A stretch of 64,000 nucleotides of DNA from Phoronis australis (lineage: Eukaryota; Phoronida; Phoronidae). This document shows, piece after piece, positions 12,701 to 23,949 of this stretch. The position numbers and the translations under genes were made by a program. The stretch is from assembly GCA_002633005.1 (NCBI GenBank), contig NMRA01000610.1, positions 94,424 to 158,423 of the forward strand, written 5' to 3'. The notes under the pieces are model-generated. The model saw only the letters and a list, made by a program, of their open reading frames with translations. It made no database searches and had not been told where the DNA came from. The first letter of the stretch is position 1; each line of letters begins with the position of its first letter.

Positions 12701-15041
12701 TTCCTCGACCGGGGCTGCACATAGGGGAGCTTAGTCAACATGGATCCGTGGAAATCAAGAAAAAGGGACAAAATTTTAAGAGCATTTCCCTGCTGTATAC
12801 ATGGATGGAAATCAAGAACGGGCTCAATAATATCGCAAAATGGCGATATGTGCGTTACGGCACTTCGTAAGCATATTTTTTGGAAGTTCCGTGGACGACA
12901 TGCCTAGTGAAATGTAGTAGGATTAGAAAGTTGAGTACTGACTCTTGAAGAGCATTACTTGGTGGCGTGGGTGCATGAAAACCAGGCCAATATAAGCAAT
13001 ATCACGTACGGTCAAATTACAAAGTGATGACTGTGTGCGCTACAGACACAAGTGAACAGTTTTCAAAGGTCGATTTAATCCCCTTTGAAATGTAGGCGGA
13101 GGGCACAGAAAAGCATTTCCCTACATGGGAACGTGAAAATCAAGAATGTCGGGCCACAATTCTTTAGTGAAACGTAAATCCGAACGATACGCAAAACGAC
13201 ACTCTGTCGTAATACCTCGCATGGCATATTTTATGAAATCAAATCCGATATTTCTAGACAGAAACTAAGTCTGAAAGCTGGGGGCACGACTTCAGCAACT
13301 CTAGATGTTTGTAACTTGGACTGTGTGCCCTTAGGCGTGGGTCATGAACACACAGACTTCCTGCTGTCGTGTTGAGGTTATTAACCGTAAGTCTATACAT
13401 GCAACCATAGCTTGATTTGCCCTTCTGCTTGCAAACTATTCTGGGTCTGGGTTTTGTTGTAAAGCTGTGAGAACAATAATTTAATGCATTTTTACAATTA
13501 TAAACCACTGACATACCGAGAATAATACGCTTACAAGGAAGTCACGCATTTCTAAAGATATGCGGGAATTTTCACCGCTCGTCCTTCTGAGCGGCTTGTA
13601 CCAGGATAAAGAGAGCGCGCGGCGCCGGAATCAGGTACAGTTGTGATGACCGCATTGCCCGATGCGAGCAAGACCCAATTAAATGTAATTATCCGACCAT
13701 AAACTGTATTAGACATCTCTGACTGTACATAATGGCGAATTTTCAAAATACATTAAGCACTAATTTTCGTTAAAAACGAACACCACGGCAATATTCCAGT
13801 GGAAAAAACAACCAAGTACGGTTTTCGAATTTTTAAAAATCGATGAACTAATAATCTAAAAACTACAACCATTGGGTACGATTGAAGATAAACTACCGGG
13901 CATACTCGGTGGACATACAAACGCTGATCAGAGTTAACAATATCACATGGATTCATTTTTTACTATTCTTTCAATCTCGTTTAACCAGATTTTTGACCAG
14001 GAAGCGGTTGCTGTGCCCACTTTTCATTGTTTATTACTGACAAAGAGCTAGTATAGTCAGTGCCGCCGAAATTGCCCATCAATTCCAAATCTTCAGTTTG
14101 GGTCACCATATTTGCTCTTTTGTATATATTTATGATTTGAGTTCTAATAAAGATTAAACTTTAATGACACGTGAGATGTTTAATGAACTTGTAATGTGGA
14201 AAGTTTAGGGATGGGCTCACAATGAACTTAACTAATTAAGTTTAGCTGGCGATCAAAATCTACCACTGTTTTGGTACTTCAAGTTCAAAACTTAGATAAA
14301 AAGTTACAAACCAGTTCCCGGTAAAAAAAAACAAGTGGACAGAAGCATTAAAATTAAATAAAGAAAACCAATGTGAAACTCATCGTTCCTTTGGGAAGTG
14401 GCCATTGGTGAAGATAAACACAACCTTTTTAGCCATCTTGTAATATTTATAATGTACCAAGTTAAAACTACTCTCCAGAGTTGCAGGCTATACACAAATG
14501 TCAGAGAAAACTAAATTGGGGTTGGCCTACAAACAACAACCATTGTTGAGACAGTAATACTAGTAATTACCATTCCACTTCATTAGCTCAGATCTACATC
14601 AATACAAAGAGCGTGCTGAATAGGCATCATAAAAGTTGTCTGGGGCTTAGGGAGTCAGAGCGGTCATCAGTGTTTCAAGTGCGCCATGGGTTGGTTCGTC
14701 GAAGTGTCTCAGAATTTGGAGTTCAGTTCTGGCAACATTGGCGTACGTAGAGTATTTGACGACAATTCTTACAGCTTTGTCAGAATATTTTGAAATCTGT
14801 TATAAACAACAGCCTTCTAAGCCTAGCAACTTTCGGTGCTACTGACAGACCTCTCCAGACACACAACCCGAGTCACAGTACCTACATTTCGTTATTAAGT
14901 CCATAGGGCATGGCTAGCTGTAAATGATTGAACGTCAAAATTTGATAGGCGGTCACGTCATCTCCATACCTTCACATAAACTTCAAAGCAAGGTAGATCG
15001 CCGTCGTTTCCTGTGGGCGCAAAGCCGCTACCGCCACTCAT
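9575..15041 (-). CDS. CLIC: Chloride intracellular channel (CLIC/EXC-4-like), five exons, complete
   Basis: CLIC proteins are GST-fold proteins that exist as soluble glutaredoxin-like enzymes and can insert into membranes as anion channels. I assembled this gene from exons 14970-15041, 12133-12325, 11475-11632, 10659-10835 and 9575-9769. All junctions are GT-AG and the phases agree (0, 1, 0, 0), giving 264 residues, close to the usual 240-265. The N-terminal thioredoxin-like half carries C36-P-I-C39 at the glutathione site. The all-helical C-terminal half carries MPRLQHIRVAGK (residues 189-200) and a FEIPASL segment, both characteristic of invertebrate CLICs; the first matches what I recall of Drosophila CLIC exactly. 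The start ATG at 15041 is the first in the exon. AATAAA-like signals lie downstream near 9354 and 9270 on the minus strand. Identification is strong; channel activity is family knowledge and cannot be read from the sequence. Confidence 0.9.
10659..10835 (-). CDS. CLIC: CLIC exon 4 (residues 142-200)
   Basis: The acceptor is CTTGTAG|GACTTC and the donor is AAG|GTAAGC. The exon has 59 codons of the helical GST-C domain, including FLCGDTLSFADC and the invertebrate CLIC signature MPRLQHIRVAGK at the exon end. Confidence 0.9.
10978..11430. repeat. Foldback element: inverted arrays of a ~20-bp GTTCCCCCGTCCCTAT-like unit in a CLIC intron
   Basis: Degenerate copies of a CGTCCCTATGTTCCCC motif fill 10990-11145. 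The reverse complement (GGGGACGAAGGAACAT, AGGGACGAAGGAACAT) recurs at 11375-11430. The arrays flank an AT-rich core and would fold on each other. The element lies between CLIC exons 3 and 4. Confidence 0.65.
11475..11632 (-). CDS. CLIC: CLIC exon 3 (residues 89-141)
   Basis: The acceptor is TTTTCAG|GAAAGG and the donor is AAG|GTTTGT, phase 0. The exon encodes the end of the thioredoxin domain (DSFDEVEQFYE, equivalent to the helix with IEEFLE in vertebrate CLICs) and the interdomain linker. It is the least conserved part of the protein. Confidence 0.82.
12133..12325 (-). CDS. CLIC: CLIC exon 2 (residues 25-88, redox site)
   Basis: The acceptor is TTTTCAG|TCTTCA and the donor is AGTG|GTACGT, phase 1. 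The exon encodes the glutathione-binding loop with a dithiol Cys-Pro-Ile-Cys (residues 36-39), then a strand with VITIDTQ and the cis-Pro region KVFPVVI. The length of 193 nt fits the phase of the next exon. Confidence 0.88.
14970..15041 (-). CDS. CLIC: CLIC exon 1 (residues 1-24)
   Basis: This exon has 24 codons from ATG to the donor AAG|GTATGG, phase 0. The Gly/Ser-rich start is followed by FEVYVK, the first beta strand of the CLIC thioredoxin fold. It is too short to appear as a long ORF and was found by homology and splice signals. Confidence 0.85.
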
Positions 15042-17096
15042 TTTGCTGGGCAACTGTCCCTAAAAAGACGGAAAGATCGATAAGTGGCCCCTAACACTGG
15101 CGAGCAAGATTTAATGAAAATCAAGACATGTTTTTCGAAATGTTTTGCAGATCAACTTGCAGCAGAAGCGTTCAAGGGCGCGCGCCCTGTTAAAACACGC
15201 GAGTTTAGTATTAATTTCTTTTTAAAGTTCACAGAATTTCCCAATCAACCCGTTTCATTGAATTTTACATTATTTGAAAATATATGGAGTATTTTTAATT
15301 TAGCTGAGTGATGTTCGTTGCGACGACAACAAGAATGACTAAGCCCGGCACATTTTGGACAGTTCTGTTTCTAAATGCGTCGTAGGCTACCACAAAAACT
15401 GCTAAACCTAACTCACATTGAAATACGACCAAATAGTTTTAGCCCCTTGTGTAACGAAGCCACCATTAATTTTTCAGAATCGGTAGCTAAAAGTAAAATT
15501 GTGGATTCCTTTCTAAGATCATAAATCATGACTATTAAAGGTCCCTGCTATAAGCTCCTGTTCAACCCTCACACGCACACGCATGCATGTACGCAGACAC
15601 GCACACGCACACTTAGTTCTCGACATCCTTCGGAAATGTCAAGACAACGCACACTTCTGTGTGAAATGAATTTCATGCGGTAACTTCGGAAAATGTGACA
15701 GGGCAAGCTATTTTTACTGATTACATTAAAACCAGACCAAACTATTCTCTGTAGTTTGTTTTAACACAAACAAATAAGCCCAAGTCTCCCTATAGGCGAA
15801 TTTTTTAAGCTGCGGTCAACGTACCTGAAATTCACGAAGTAGTGTGAGTTAACTGAGTACGCTTTTGCGACAATGCCGGCGAATCTCTTATTTTGATGTG
15901 CGCAAAGTCAACAATAAATGCCGATCCTCTTTCCAAATTGTCAAAGCTCTTGTCAATGACCACCTGTAGTTATTGTACAAACACGACCTGCTACGCCCGG
16001 CTACCGCGTTCGGATAACGTGTGCTCAACTGATAAATCTACGCTAGTCCACATCTTCAATTATAGTAGAATGTAGAGTGTTTTCATGTGGGAGTATGGCG
16101 CAAACTCGAACTCTGAACGTTATCCTAACGAATTTACCGTTCGTTAACTCTCATGGGCTGTACAAGATGACAAACTCGAATTCTGAAAGTTAACCTAATA
16201 ACGAATTTACCGCCCTTTAACTCTCCCGGTCTGTACAAGGGGACAAACTCGAATTCTGAAAATTAACCTTGTACATTTACCGTTCTTTAACTCAGTCTCG
16301 GGCTGTACAAGGTGACAAACTTGAACTCTGAAACTTAACTTAATGAATTTATTGTTCTTTAACTCACATGGGCTGTACAAGGTGACAAACTCGAATCCTG
16401 TAAAAGGTGACAAATGAAGGTATGTTAATATCTTCTCCGCCACACCCGCTCCCACATACGTGGGTATGTACATCTGTCAACCACCTATTTACCAAAAGTA
16501 TCTATTCCTGTGCCTTGTCTAACAATTCAGGTCATGACCTTGTTTAAACAAAGCCTTAAAACTTGAAGGTAACACATTACAGAGTTCACTCTCACTCTTC
16601 CGAGGTCAAGTAGTTAATTTTGTTGCCCTCTTTGAAAATATGTGTGCTTTATGGCAATATTGACGATACACTGCCAGTGTGAAGTGGTAGTGATCTCATT
16701 CATCAACCATTTTGCTAACCGTTCAACGAGTGTGCCCAGCCCTCTTTTTATGTTCTGAATGCCGAATACAGTTGGTCAAAGGTGTGACCGGATTCATCAG
16801 TGATTTTTAATGTGGGTCAAACGGCCAAATCACGCAATGGACTATAAACTGAGTTCACCCGCTGAAACCGGAACACAGAAGAAGGCCTACTAGGCCCAGC
16901 ATGAGTTTGAGGGACGGTGACACCATCTGGGAGCAACATAGAAGATATCCATGCGAGAACGCCCGAGCAACACTCTTCGTGAAAAAAACGGAATGGGGAC
17001 CGTGACGCAGACGGAAAAAGACAGTTTGTGCCAAACGCCTTGAAGGCGACACGATGCACGATGATAACTAGGCCTATTACTCAGATTTTTAAACAC
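15042..17096. other. Gene-free region upstream of CLIC
   Basis: I see no conserved coding sequence. It contains the presumed CLIC promoter side and, at 16100-16412, a tandem repeat. A short CACACG-rich stretch lies at 15570-15612. Confidence 0.6.
16100..16412. repeat. Tandem repeat, period 70-73 bp, four to five copies
   Basis: The word CAAACTCGAAYTCTGAA recurs at 16101, 16171, 16244, 16316 (as CAAACTTGAA) and 16386, each followed by a CGTTCTTTAACTC block and GGGCTGTACAAGGTGA. A minus-strand ORF of 88 codons across it is explained by the repeat. Confidence 0.9.
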
Positions 17097-17705
17097 TTTT
17101 TTATGTATTTATTATCATTTACAAACAATTGCAAAAACAAACAAACAAATAAGTACACCATTCATTCACGCATGCACACCTCATGAAGACCATTCTCATA
17201 TCTAGTTTAAAGTAAATATCTTCTACATGAAGTTAACATGAAAAATAAAATTTTCCCATTTCGCATAGAAGCTGTCATATACAAAGTTTTTATGTGCATT
17301 TAATTTTTCAGCATTATAGTATTCATAAGTTTTTGTAACGAACTTGAGAAAATTAGGTATATTTTTGTGACATCTCACCTTGTAAATGTACTGTTTAGCT
17401 AGTAGAAGCAAAATGTTAAATAGAAAATCATGCGTCTTGTAAAGTCCAAGAATAACAATATCGTAAGACAGACAGTTGGGAAGCTGAATGCCACACTTTT
17501 GAAGTTGCTTTCCGAATTCCTTCCAGAAATCTTGTACAAAGCTACATTCCCAAAACACTTTTTGTTCGCTCCCCATTCGATTATTCTCGGAATTTTTTCG
17601 AGATGGCACTGAAAACTGACTTGGTGTGACAGTGAACTCGTATGTTCATGTGATTGCTGGTTTATCGTATAATTTGTGCAAATTAGTGCTAAACTGTGAC
17701 ACGCT
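17097..17705 (-). mobile_element. LINE 3' end (L1/Tx1-like C-terminal ORF2 fragment)
   Basis: The minus-strand frame at 17223-17609 encodes VFWECSFVQDFWKEFG, the FWEC...FW element at the C terminus of L1-like ORF2, followed by the LGLY and LLLLAKQYIYKVRC region and a stop. The start of the zinc-knuckle region is in another frame, so it is broken. After the stop an A-rich tract near 17097-17150 looks like the element's 3' tail. It is 5'-truncated, as is usual for LINE insertions. Confidence 0.75.
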
Positions 17706-17979
17706 CCCAATTACAATACAAAAATATCCACTGGGACCGATATGATAAGACACAATCTATGACTGATTTAAAAAAACACAGAGTAATTTTTCATGGATTT
17801 TTTAAATTCTGGGCAAAATTCCAATGAGCAACCCCAGTCTATGATCCGAAACGATGCCTCATTAAAAGCGAAGAAAGTTTCGTTTCAGTACTGATTTTTA
17901 TTGCAAACCATGGCAACTCGAAATCAATTTTGTCTTGTTTCACAGTGGAGGTCTATTTAACTGAATGATTAGAACAAAT

Positions 17980-18130
17980 CAGGGGCGGATCCAGGATTTT
18001 TATTTAGGGGGGCAAGGGCAGAGTATTAGCCAGGATTTTGCCCGTCACTGAGACGGCGAACCCCCGAACTGCCAAATGGAATCTGGGAGAGTTTTAAGGG
18101 GGTCATGGCCCCCCTCTAAATCCGCCACTG
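17980..18130. mobile_element. MITE with CAGKGGCGGAT termini and CAAAT target duplication (family B)
   Basis: The left end CAGGGGCGGATCCAG and right end AAATCCGCCACTG are inverted repeats. CAAAT stands immediately outside both ends as a 5-bp duplication. The 151-bp element has G-rich subterminal sequence (AGGGGGGC / GCCCCCCT). The terminus is shared with 32285-33215. Confidence 0.8.
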
Positions 18131-21100
18131 CAAATACCAAGCTTTTCCTGACGCCACGGTTAGGACCAGTTCAAAACTTCCAGTGCAAGTATTTATCACA
18201 GAAGCACACCTTTCCTAACTTGAGAAACACAGCTGTTGGAAATTCGCTAAGTTTAACACCAATGGAAGAAGGTCATCCATGTTTATTTTTTCGATGACTT
18301 ATGATTAACTGCTGTTTACGTCATTAATGAGTCAATTAGAAGTGTCAACATAATGCTGTTCACCAGTTCTGATATTAGTACGGCATTATGCGATACCATG
18401 AATGTAACTTAACAGGCATAAACCTCACAAAGATGAAAACAAGAAGCAATGCAAAACACGTAAGCCTACGGCAATGTCACAAAAATCAATACCGGCATCA
18501 GGTGATTTAATGCTTTAAAAAGCGGTTAGTGTCCATTAAGGTAGTCGAATGAGGCTAATGTTTGACTAAAATTATTAACGTTTCTAATCACTATACGCTT
18601 CTCAAGGTTGCCTTATAATTAATGAACGCCGCGTCTTGGTGCTAGGGACTCAAAGCCCGAGATCCCGAAGTGCGCAATCTGGCAGGAATGCGAAAATCTA
18701 GCTTCTCCGCGCGCTGTCCTCGTGCTTATTGAGTGGCTTCTTTGAGGACCACTTGCAGCGGTTGAAACGAATACTTCCACAAAACACACACTCAGCAGGA
18801 AGACCCTGGGAAGAAGCCTAGAGACGAGGCAACGAGGCTACTCGAGTTATCATGTAGTTTCATCAAAGATGGCTTCAGCGAGAACTGAGCTTGTAAGGCA
18901 GTATACAATTCCTGCTGAGAATGTGTTTACTGCTTTCTGTTTCAGTTGTCGACCTCACACAGGCGTTCCGAATACGCCACGGTGGTGGAATAGAAGAGAA
19001 TTTTTTCCTTCCAAAATTAAAGGGCAAAAATTGATCACTGCCAGTAGCCTATTAGATCTAAGCGAACATAACAGATCGTGAGGTAAATTAGACAGTGTAC
19101 GTACACGATAACAGGTCACTGACATAATTATCGCTACAGAACTTTCACGCCTTCATTTTCACTCAACGCGATCTAGGCGTGTTTTTACGTCTAAAAATCA
19201 AAAATTAACAATAATACCTTAAGGGCATGTCACAGATGATAAGATAAAAACATAATAATTGCACACGATAACAGGTCATTGATAGTATCACTCTACAATC
19301 CATGCCTTTCTGTTAAAAACGCAAATGCATGCTGTAAGCCAGCCGAACTGAAAAAATCTGTGTTGGTAAATACAGTAGCAGTATTATAATACCTGGGCGC
19401 TCTGTATCATTGAAAAGGATCGGTAAATATTCGCTGTCTAAAATTGCTACCTACCTGAGAAAGTTAGGAATAGCGACTGCCTGAACTGTATACACGCCCT
19501 GATAACCTCGCGATAACAAGACCTAGCCACTAATTCAAAATGATATATGACGCCGCGACCTAGATATTTTTACTGATGTATATTGTGCAGTCGAGACCAT
19601 TGTATTTGCTCTGTACAATGCTGATGTAGAGCGCGCAATACCAGCCGTGGTGTCTATTCATGCCGCTACCGTCTTATGTTGTTTTGTCAATGAGTCTTAG
19701 GTGTGGGGGTCATAACGTATTCGCCAACTCCAGATACCTAATGCACTATCGGGCTCTCGTTTCGGATTCAGACGGGTTTCCCGCAGTATTGTTGTTTGTT
19801 TATTTCACGGTGTCCCATTATTTTGGTTAGGCCTATATTTTCCTCATTTAAGGTAATGTTTCAATGATTGGAGAGAATAATATACAGTCTTCAATCTGCC
19901 GCTGAAGTCCAGGTTCACTGATAATATCATATGTAAGAATATTATACGTTAGAAAGTAAACAATAAGTAATAATTATGTGTATTTACCGTAACTTGCGTG
20001 CCTCGGGGCAAACTGAATTTAACGGAACTAGTGGAAAATTTTATCACAAAAGGCAACTGTACATAATTTAGTGCATCCACAACCAAGAATGCGCCCCGGG
20101 ATTGAGGTGTGGTGAAATATGGAAATTCCTGGTCACTGGCCAATAAAAAACAGCCCTCGAGGTCAACTGTCATCAAATTGCATTTCCTTTCCTATCGCTA
20201 CTTTCACTGGCATGTCGAGTCTGGTATCGCCACCAATGAAGGTCATAGTCACTTTTCGCGGTGTCTAATTGCTGCGCTTGCATTCATAGGAAACACCGGG
20301 TCTTAGTAAAAACTGAATGTCTATGAACTCACTTTATCGGTCATAAACTATCTTTAGAATTAGTGTCCTTGAGCAAAATTAATCTTGACTTTATTGTTCC
20401 TTGCTCAGATTTGTGACGGTTTCTTGCGCCAAGTTCGAAAGTCATTTGTCACGGCGAATGATTTTTGTGTCAAGCTCATTGCCGTGCCAGTTCGTCCCTA
20501 CACCCCATTAAATCATTCCTCACCTGACAAAGACGATTTCCGCAGTATAGTGCCGGGAAAGCTCTAAATCAATTGAAATAGGTTCCTTGACTGCCGAGGA
20601 CGAGTTTATAGACGAACAATCGTAAATTACGGTATATCGAATACTGAGACAAAAACAGGACGCCATAAATAATGTCGATACCCAGGCTGACTTTTGAGAA
20701 CTTAAAACTGTCAAAATAAAGGAACAATATCCTAAGATTAAAATTACGTCCCAAATGGTCCTTAGTGACTTGAGAACCTTTTTCGAAAATCGTCTTGCGC
20801 CGCAAACACTGAAAGGATAGCGTTAATGTCAGGTGCGTTCACAGATCAACATAGCAGGGGGATTTATAATTATAATAGAGCGTGCTGTCACAAAGAATTG
20901 GGCAGGCCTAACTGTTTTTCCCAATTTTGAAACGAGGGCTGCGGTTTGTCGTCATTTGCAAGTCAAAATAATACTTTCATCTCATACATGACGTTTCGCT
21001 CACTGACTGTGACTTGAGAATACATATCAAAATGAGTGTTATTACCGCAGTTTACCACACTTTGACATGTGTTATCGCATTGCCGACAAGATAAGCTTAC

Positions 21101-23616
21101 GGCCGTCACACAGCACTGAGTGGGCGCCGGGCCGTCGTTTTGTCGCTGTTTTGTATGTTTTGCGGTGTGTAACATACACTCGGTTCATCATTTTGTTTCC
21201 TCTTGTGGATTTAAATAGTCACGAACACATAGCATCATTCCATCAGTCACTGATGAAGACAGCAAAGTACATAATTCAAACCTCTATGCACCTTAGAAAA
21301 ATCAATGCTGAGAACCCGCCTCTGCGAGTCTCTGCAGCTGTGGCGCCCCGCGCGCAGTTTTCGTGTGCAAGTTAAAGTTTTGAGCAACTCTACGACACAT
21401 ATACATTTCTTAACATCTTTTAATAAGGCCCAGCACCCTTGACCCTACATATATTGAAAAAAACGGGAACCCTACATAAACATTCCAATTCGGGTTCGGC
21501 ATCACCTGAGGCGAATGATTCCACTAGACTTAGAAACATCAATATACGTTTAAGGTATTGGTGCCTAAATACTGCGAGTGTCGGTCATCAAGGAGCGCTG
21601 CGCTAGTGGCATATTTGTTGCATTTTTCGCTTTAAGGCTAAATGAAAACCCCTCTATAGAGAAAATTGTCAACAAAACTTGCACAATATAGATACAAGTA
21701 AGCGTTTAAATAACAAGTACTCTCGGCGCCTCGGTTTTTGAACCCGGCATGACACCGTTCCACTATGAAAGTATTTAAACATCACGCCGAGTTCTTCTCA
21801 CAGGACCCAAAATTCCCCTCAAGCAAGGTTAGTCACGGCAACTTGAGCCTTGACGCATTGCCGATGACGCGGGTTAGCGACAGGAGTAAAGGTGGAATTA
21901 TTAAATGGAGTTTACCTCAGCAAAGGTACCCCCTCATGATGCACAAACACTTTTCCCCTCACACGTGCCAAGGTCCTGAACACTAAAGGACAACTCCCCA
22001 TGGCAGGGCGTACTTGCTAGGAAAACCGTACAAAAATTTTGGTGAGAAACAACTACACGTAGATCAAACGCTTGCATGTGGGTGCCACAAAGTAAAATAA
22101 AAGACTCAAGTTGAAATTTCATAAATTATTTTATTGTTACACACTAAACAATTTTCGTAGATCGGCTATTGCGAGGTAACAGACAACACTAACACTTACA
22201 GAGAGTAATGAAGTGGGATACTCTATCAAAGGAACGACATCAGTTTTACGGCTGAAATGCACTTTGGGGGTTGTTTTTGGATGGGATAGACCTCTGGAGG
22301 TATTGGCTTAGATTAAAGATAAGAACAACAAAATCTACTATTTTGTAATTTCATTACAAATGCCAATTGTCTCCATTCTTTGCCAGTCATTTGCTGAGAT
22401 CAAGGTCGGGGATTATACCAGTGTAACATTATGCATTAAATATTCTGCTATTTATCGAGTGAGTTGTAGCTCTGCCAGCAGAGCGTTTGACAGCCATCGC
22501 TGAGGTTCAAGCTTCAACTACATGTTGCGGTTGATCTCAGAAACCAACTTTTCTTGCCAATGAGGTCGCTTTAAAGTTGCTGTGAAACCAAGTCCCTTCT
22601 AACAGCAAATTCTAAAATGGAGACCACTTACTACTTGATCTCAACTTGTTTGTTATTTGGACGAGGAGTGCTTAGTTTGTAAAGAACTAACAGTTCAGTT
22701 ATGGGCCGAGACCATAGTTGGTGCTCAAAATGTTCCCTCCGACACCCCACTAGGCTACCTAGCTGAAACTAGGTATTACAAAAGATGGACCCTCAGTTCA
22801 GACCCATAAACTACCCTCAAAACTATAGAGATCCCCCACGATTTCGTGACGATATTTGTCCAACACTGCTAGCCACATCATAAGATGTGCTGTCACAGGT
22901 GAACAACGATGGCAGCCAGGACATGAGCAAACAAGTACCCATGACATTTGATTGACAATGTTTCACTTTTTTGGGACAGCAGCTAAATATAGTAGTGATT
23001 AGTGATAGAGCATGAAAGGACACCCGGCTTTGGGTATTTTCTGTACCCCGCAGGTCACAGGTCACGTTTCGTTTGGATGTGTTGCAAACAAAAATTTAAC
23101 TTGAATCTCAACCATCTTATACGCCAATCTCCAGTCCACCAACTTTAACCCAGCAGATCACAAATCGTCGGTGAAAAAAATGATCATGCTGGTGGAAATA
23201 GCGCCTGTACACTTGCAGTCATGTGACCACATTTTTTGCAAGAAATCACTACCACAATGTTACGATTTTTTTGCCTGAAACTTGCAAATTCTTTACAAAA
23301 ACATTTTGCGATCATATTCTTTTAAACTTGCAAAAGCAATGCCATCTTTGAAAAAAATGACATTGTTTCGGTTAATATTATTGAGAGGAGTGTTTTGTTT
23401 TGGTTTTTTAATACAAGTTTTAAGTTTTTTAAAAACGTTTTCTCAGAGAAAAAACATGGTTTGAGACTACAGATATCCAGGCACTGGGTTTAGTCTTTCC
23501 CCAAAAAGAATTTTAAAACATGGTTTCAACTAAAGCACAGTATTTTACAAAATAACTCAAGAAATGTCGCTCTTGTTATCCAAGGTAGTAAGTTACCATA
23601 AAACAATGTATCAAAG
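18131..23616. other. Gene-free region between CLIC and TRMU
   Basis: I find no recognisable exon, only short open frames with no family resemblance. A tRNA-like SINE candidate lies at 22455-22520. The part just below 23617 would hold the TRMU 3'UTR, but I see no clear AATAAA there. Confidence 0.5.
22450..22525 (+). mobile_element. Possible tRNA-derived SINE head
   Basis: TAGCTCTGCCAGCAGAGCG gives a perfect 4-bp D stem (GCTC/GAGC) and an A-box-like sequence. GAGGTTCAAGCTTCA resembles a B box. The terminal arms pair only partly (GTTG/CAAC). This could be a decayed tRNA or SINE. Confidence 0.4.
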
Positions 23617-23949
23617 TCATGTAAACGACGCATCTAACGGCACTCGTTCCCGCTGATCTTGTTCGTAAAGCGAAGGTCCTGCCTGAAGTATCCGCGCACT
23701 ACCTAGGCATTCATCACCCAGATAGAACACGGCAAACTGTCCAGGTGTCAAGGCTCTTAAAGGCCTGGAAATGTCCACATGGACTCCACCGTCGGCAGTG
23801 TGTTTAGTTACGACACAGTCCACAAGAGGGTGCTTATGCTGGAAGCGGAACTGGCAGTGCAGAGGATATGATGGGATATGACTGATGAAAAATGGTTCCT
23901 CGGCTTCGAAACTGTTGCTGAATGATGCTGGGTGGTCATTGCCAGGAGC
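23617..23949 (-). CDS. TRMU: TRMU exon 7 (residues 275-384, stop)
   Basis: The acceptor is TTTTCTAG|GCTCCT, phase 0. It starts [10 protein letters not shown], equivalent to the human APRTDHP segment, and includes the C-terminal barrel with [15 protein letters not shown] and [10 protein letters not shown]. The stop is at 23617-23619. Confidence 0.93.
   Translation of the reverse strand, partial: APGNDHPASFSNSFEAEEPFFISHIPSYPLHCQFRFQHKHPLVDCVVTKHTADGGVHVDISRPLRALTPGQFAVFYLGDECLGSARILQAGPSLYEQDQRERVPLDASFT

Noticed and set aside
16207-16473. Minus-strand 88-codon frame as a gene
   Set aside because: It is explained by the ~72-bp tandem repeat; there is no start context or splice support.
17223-17609. 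128-codon minus frame as a host gene
   Set aside because: FWEC...FW and following blocks match the C terminus of L1/Tx1-type LINE ORF2.
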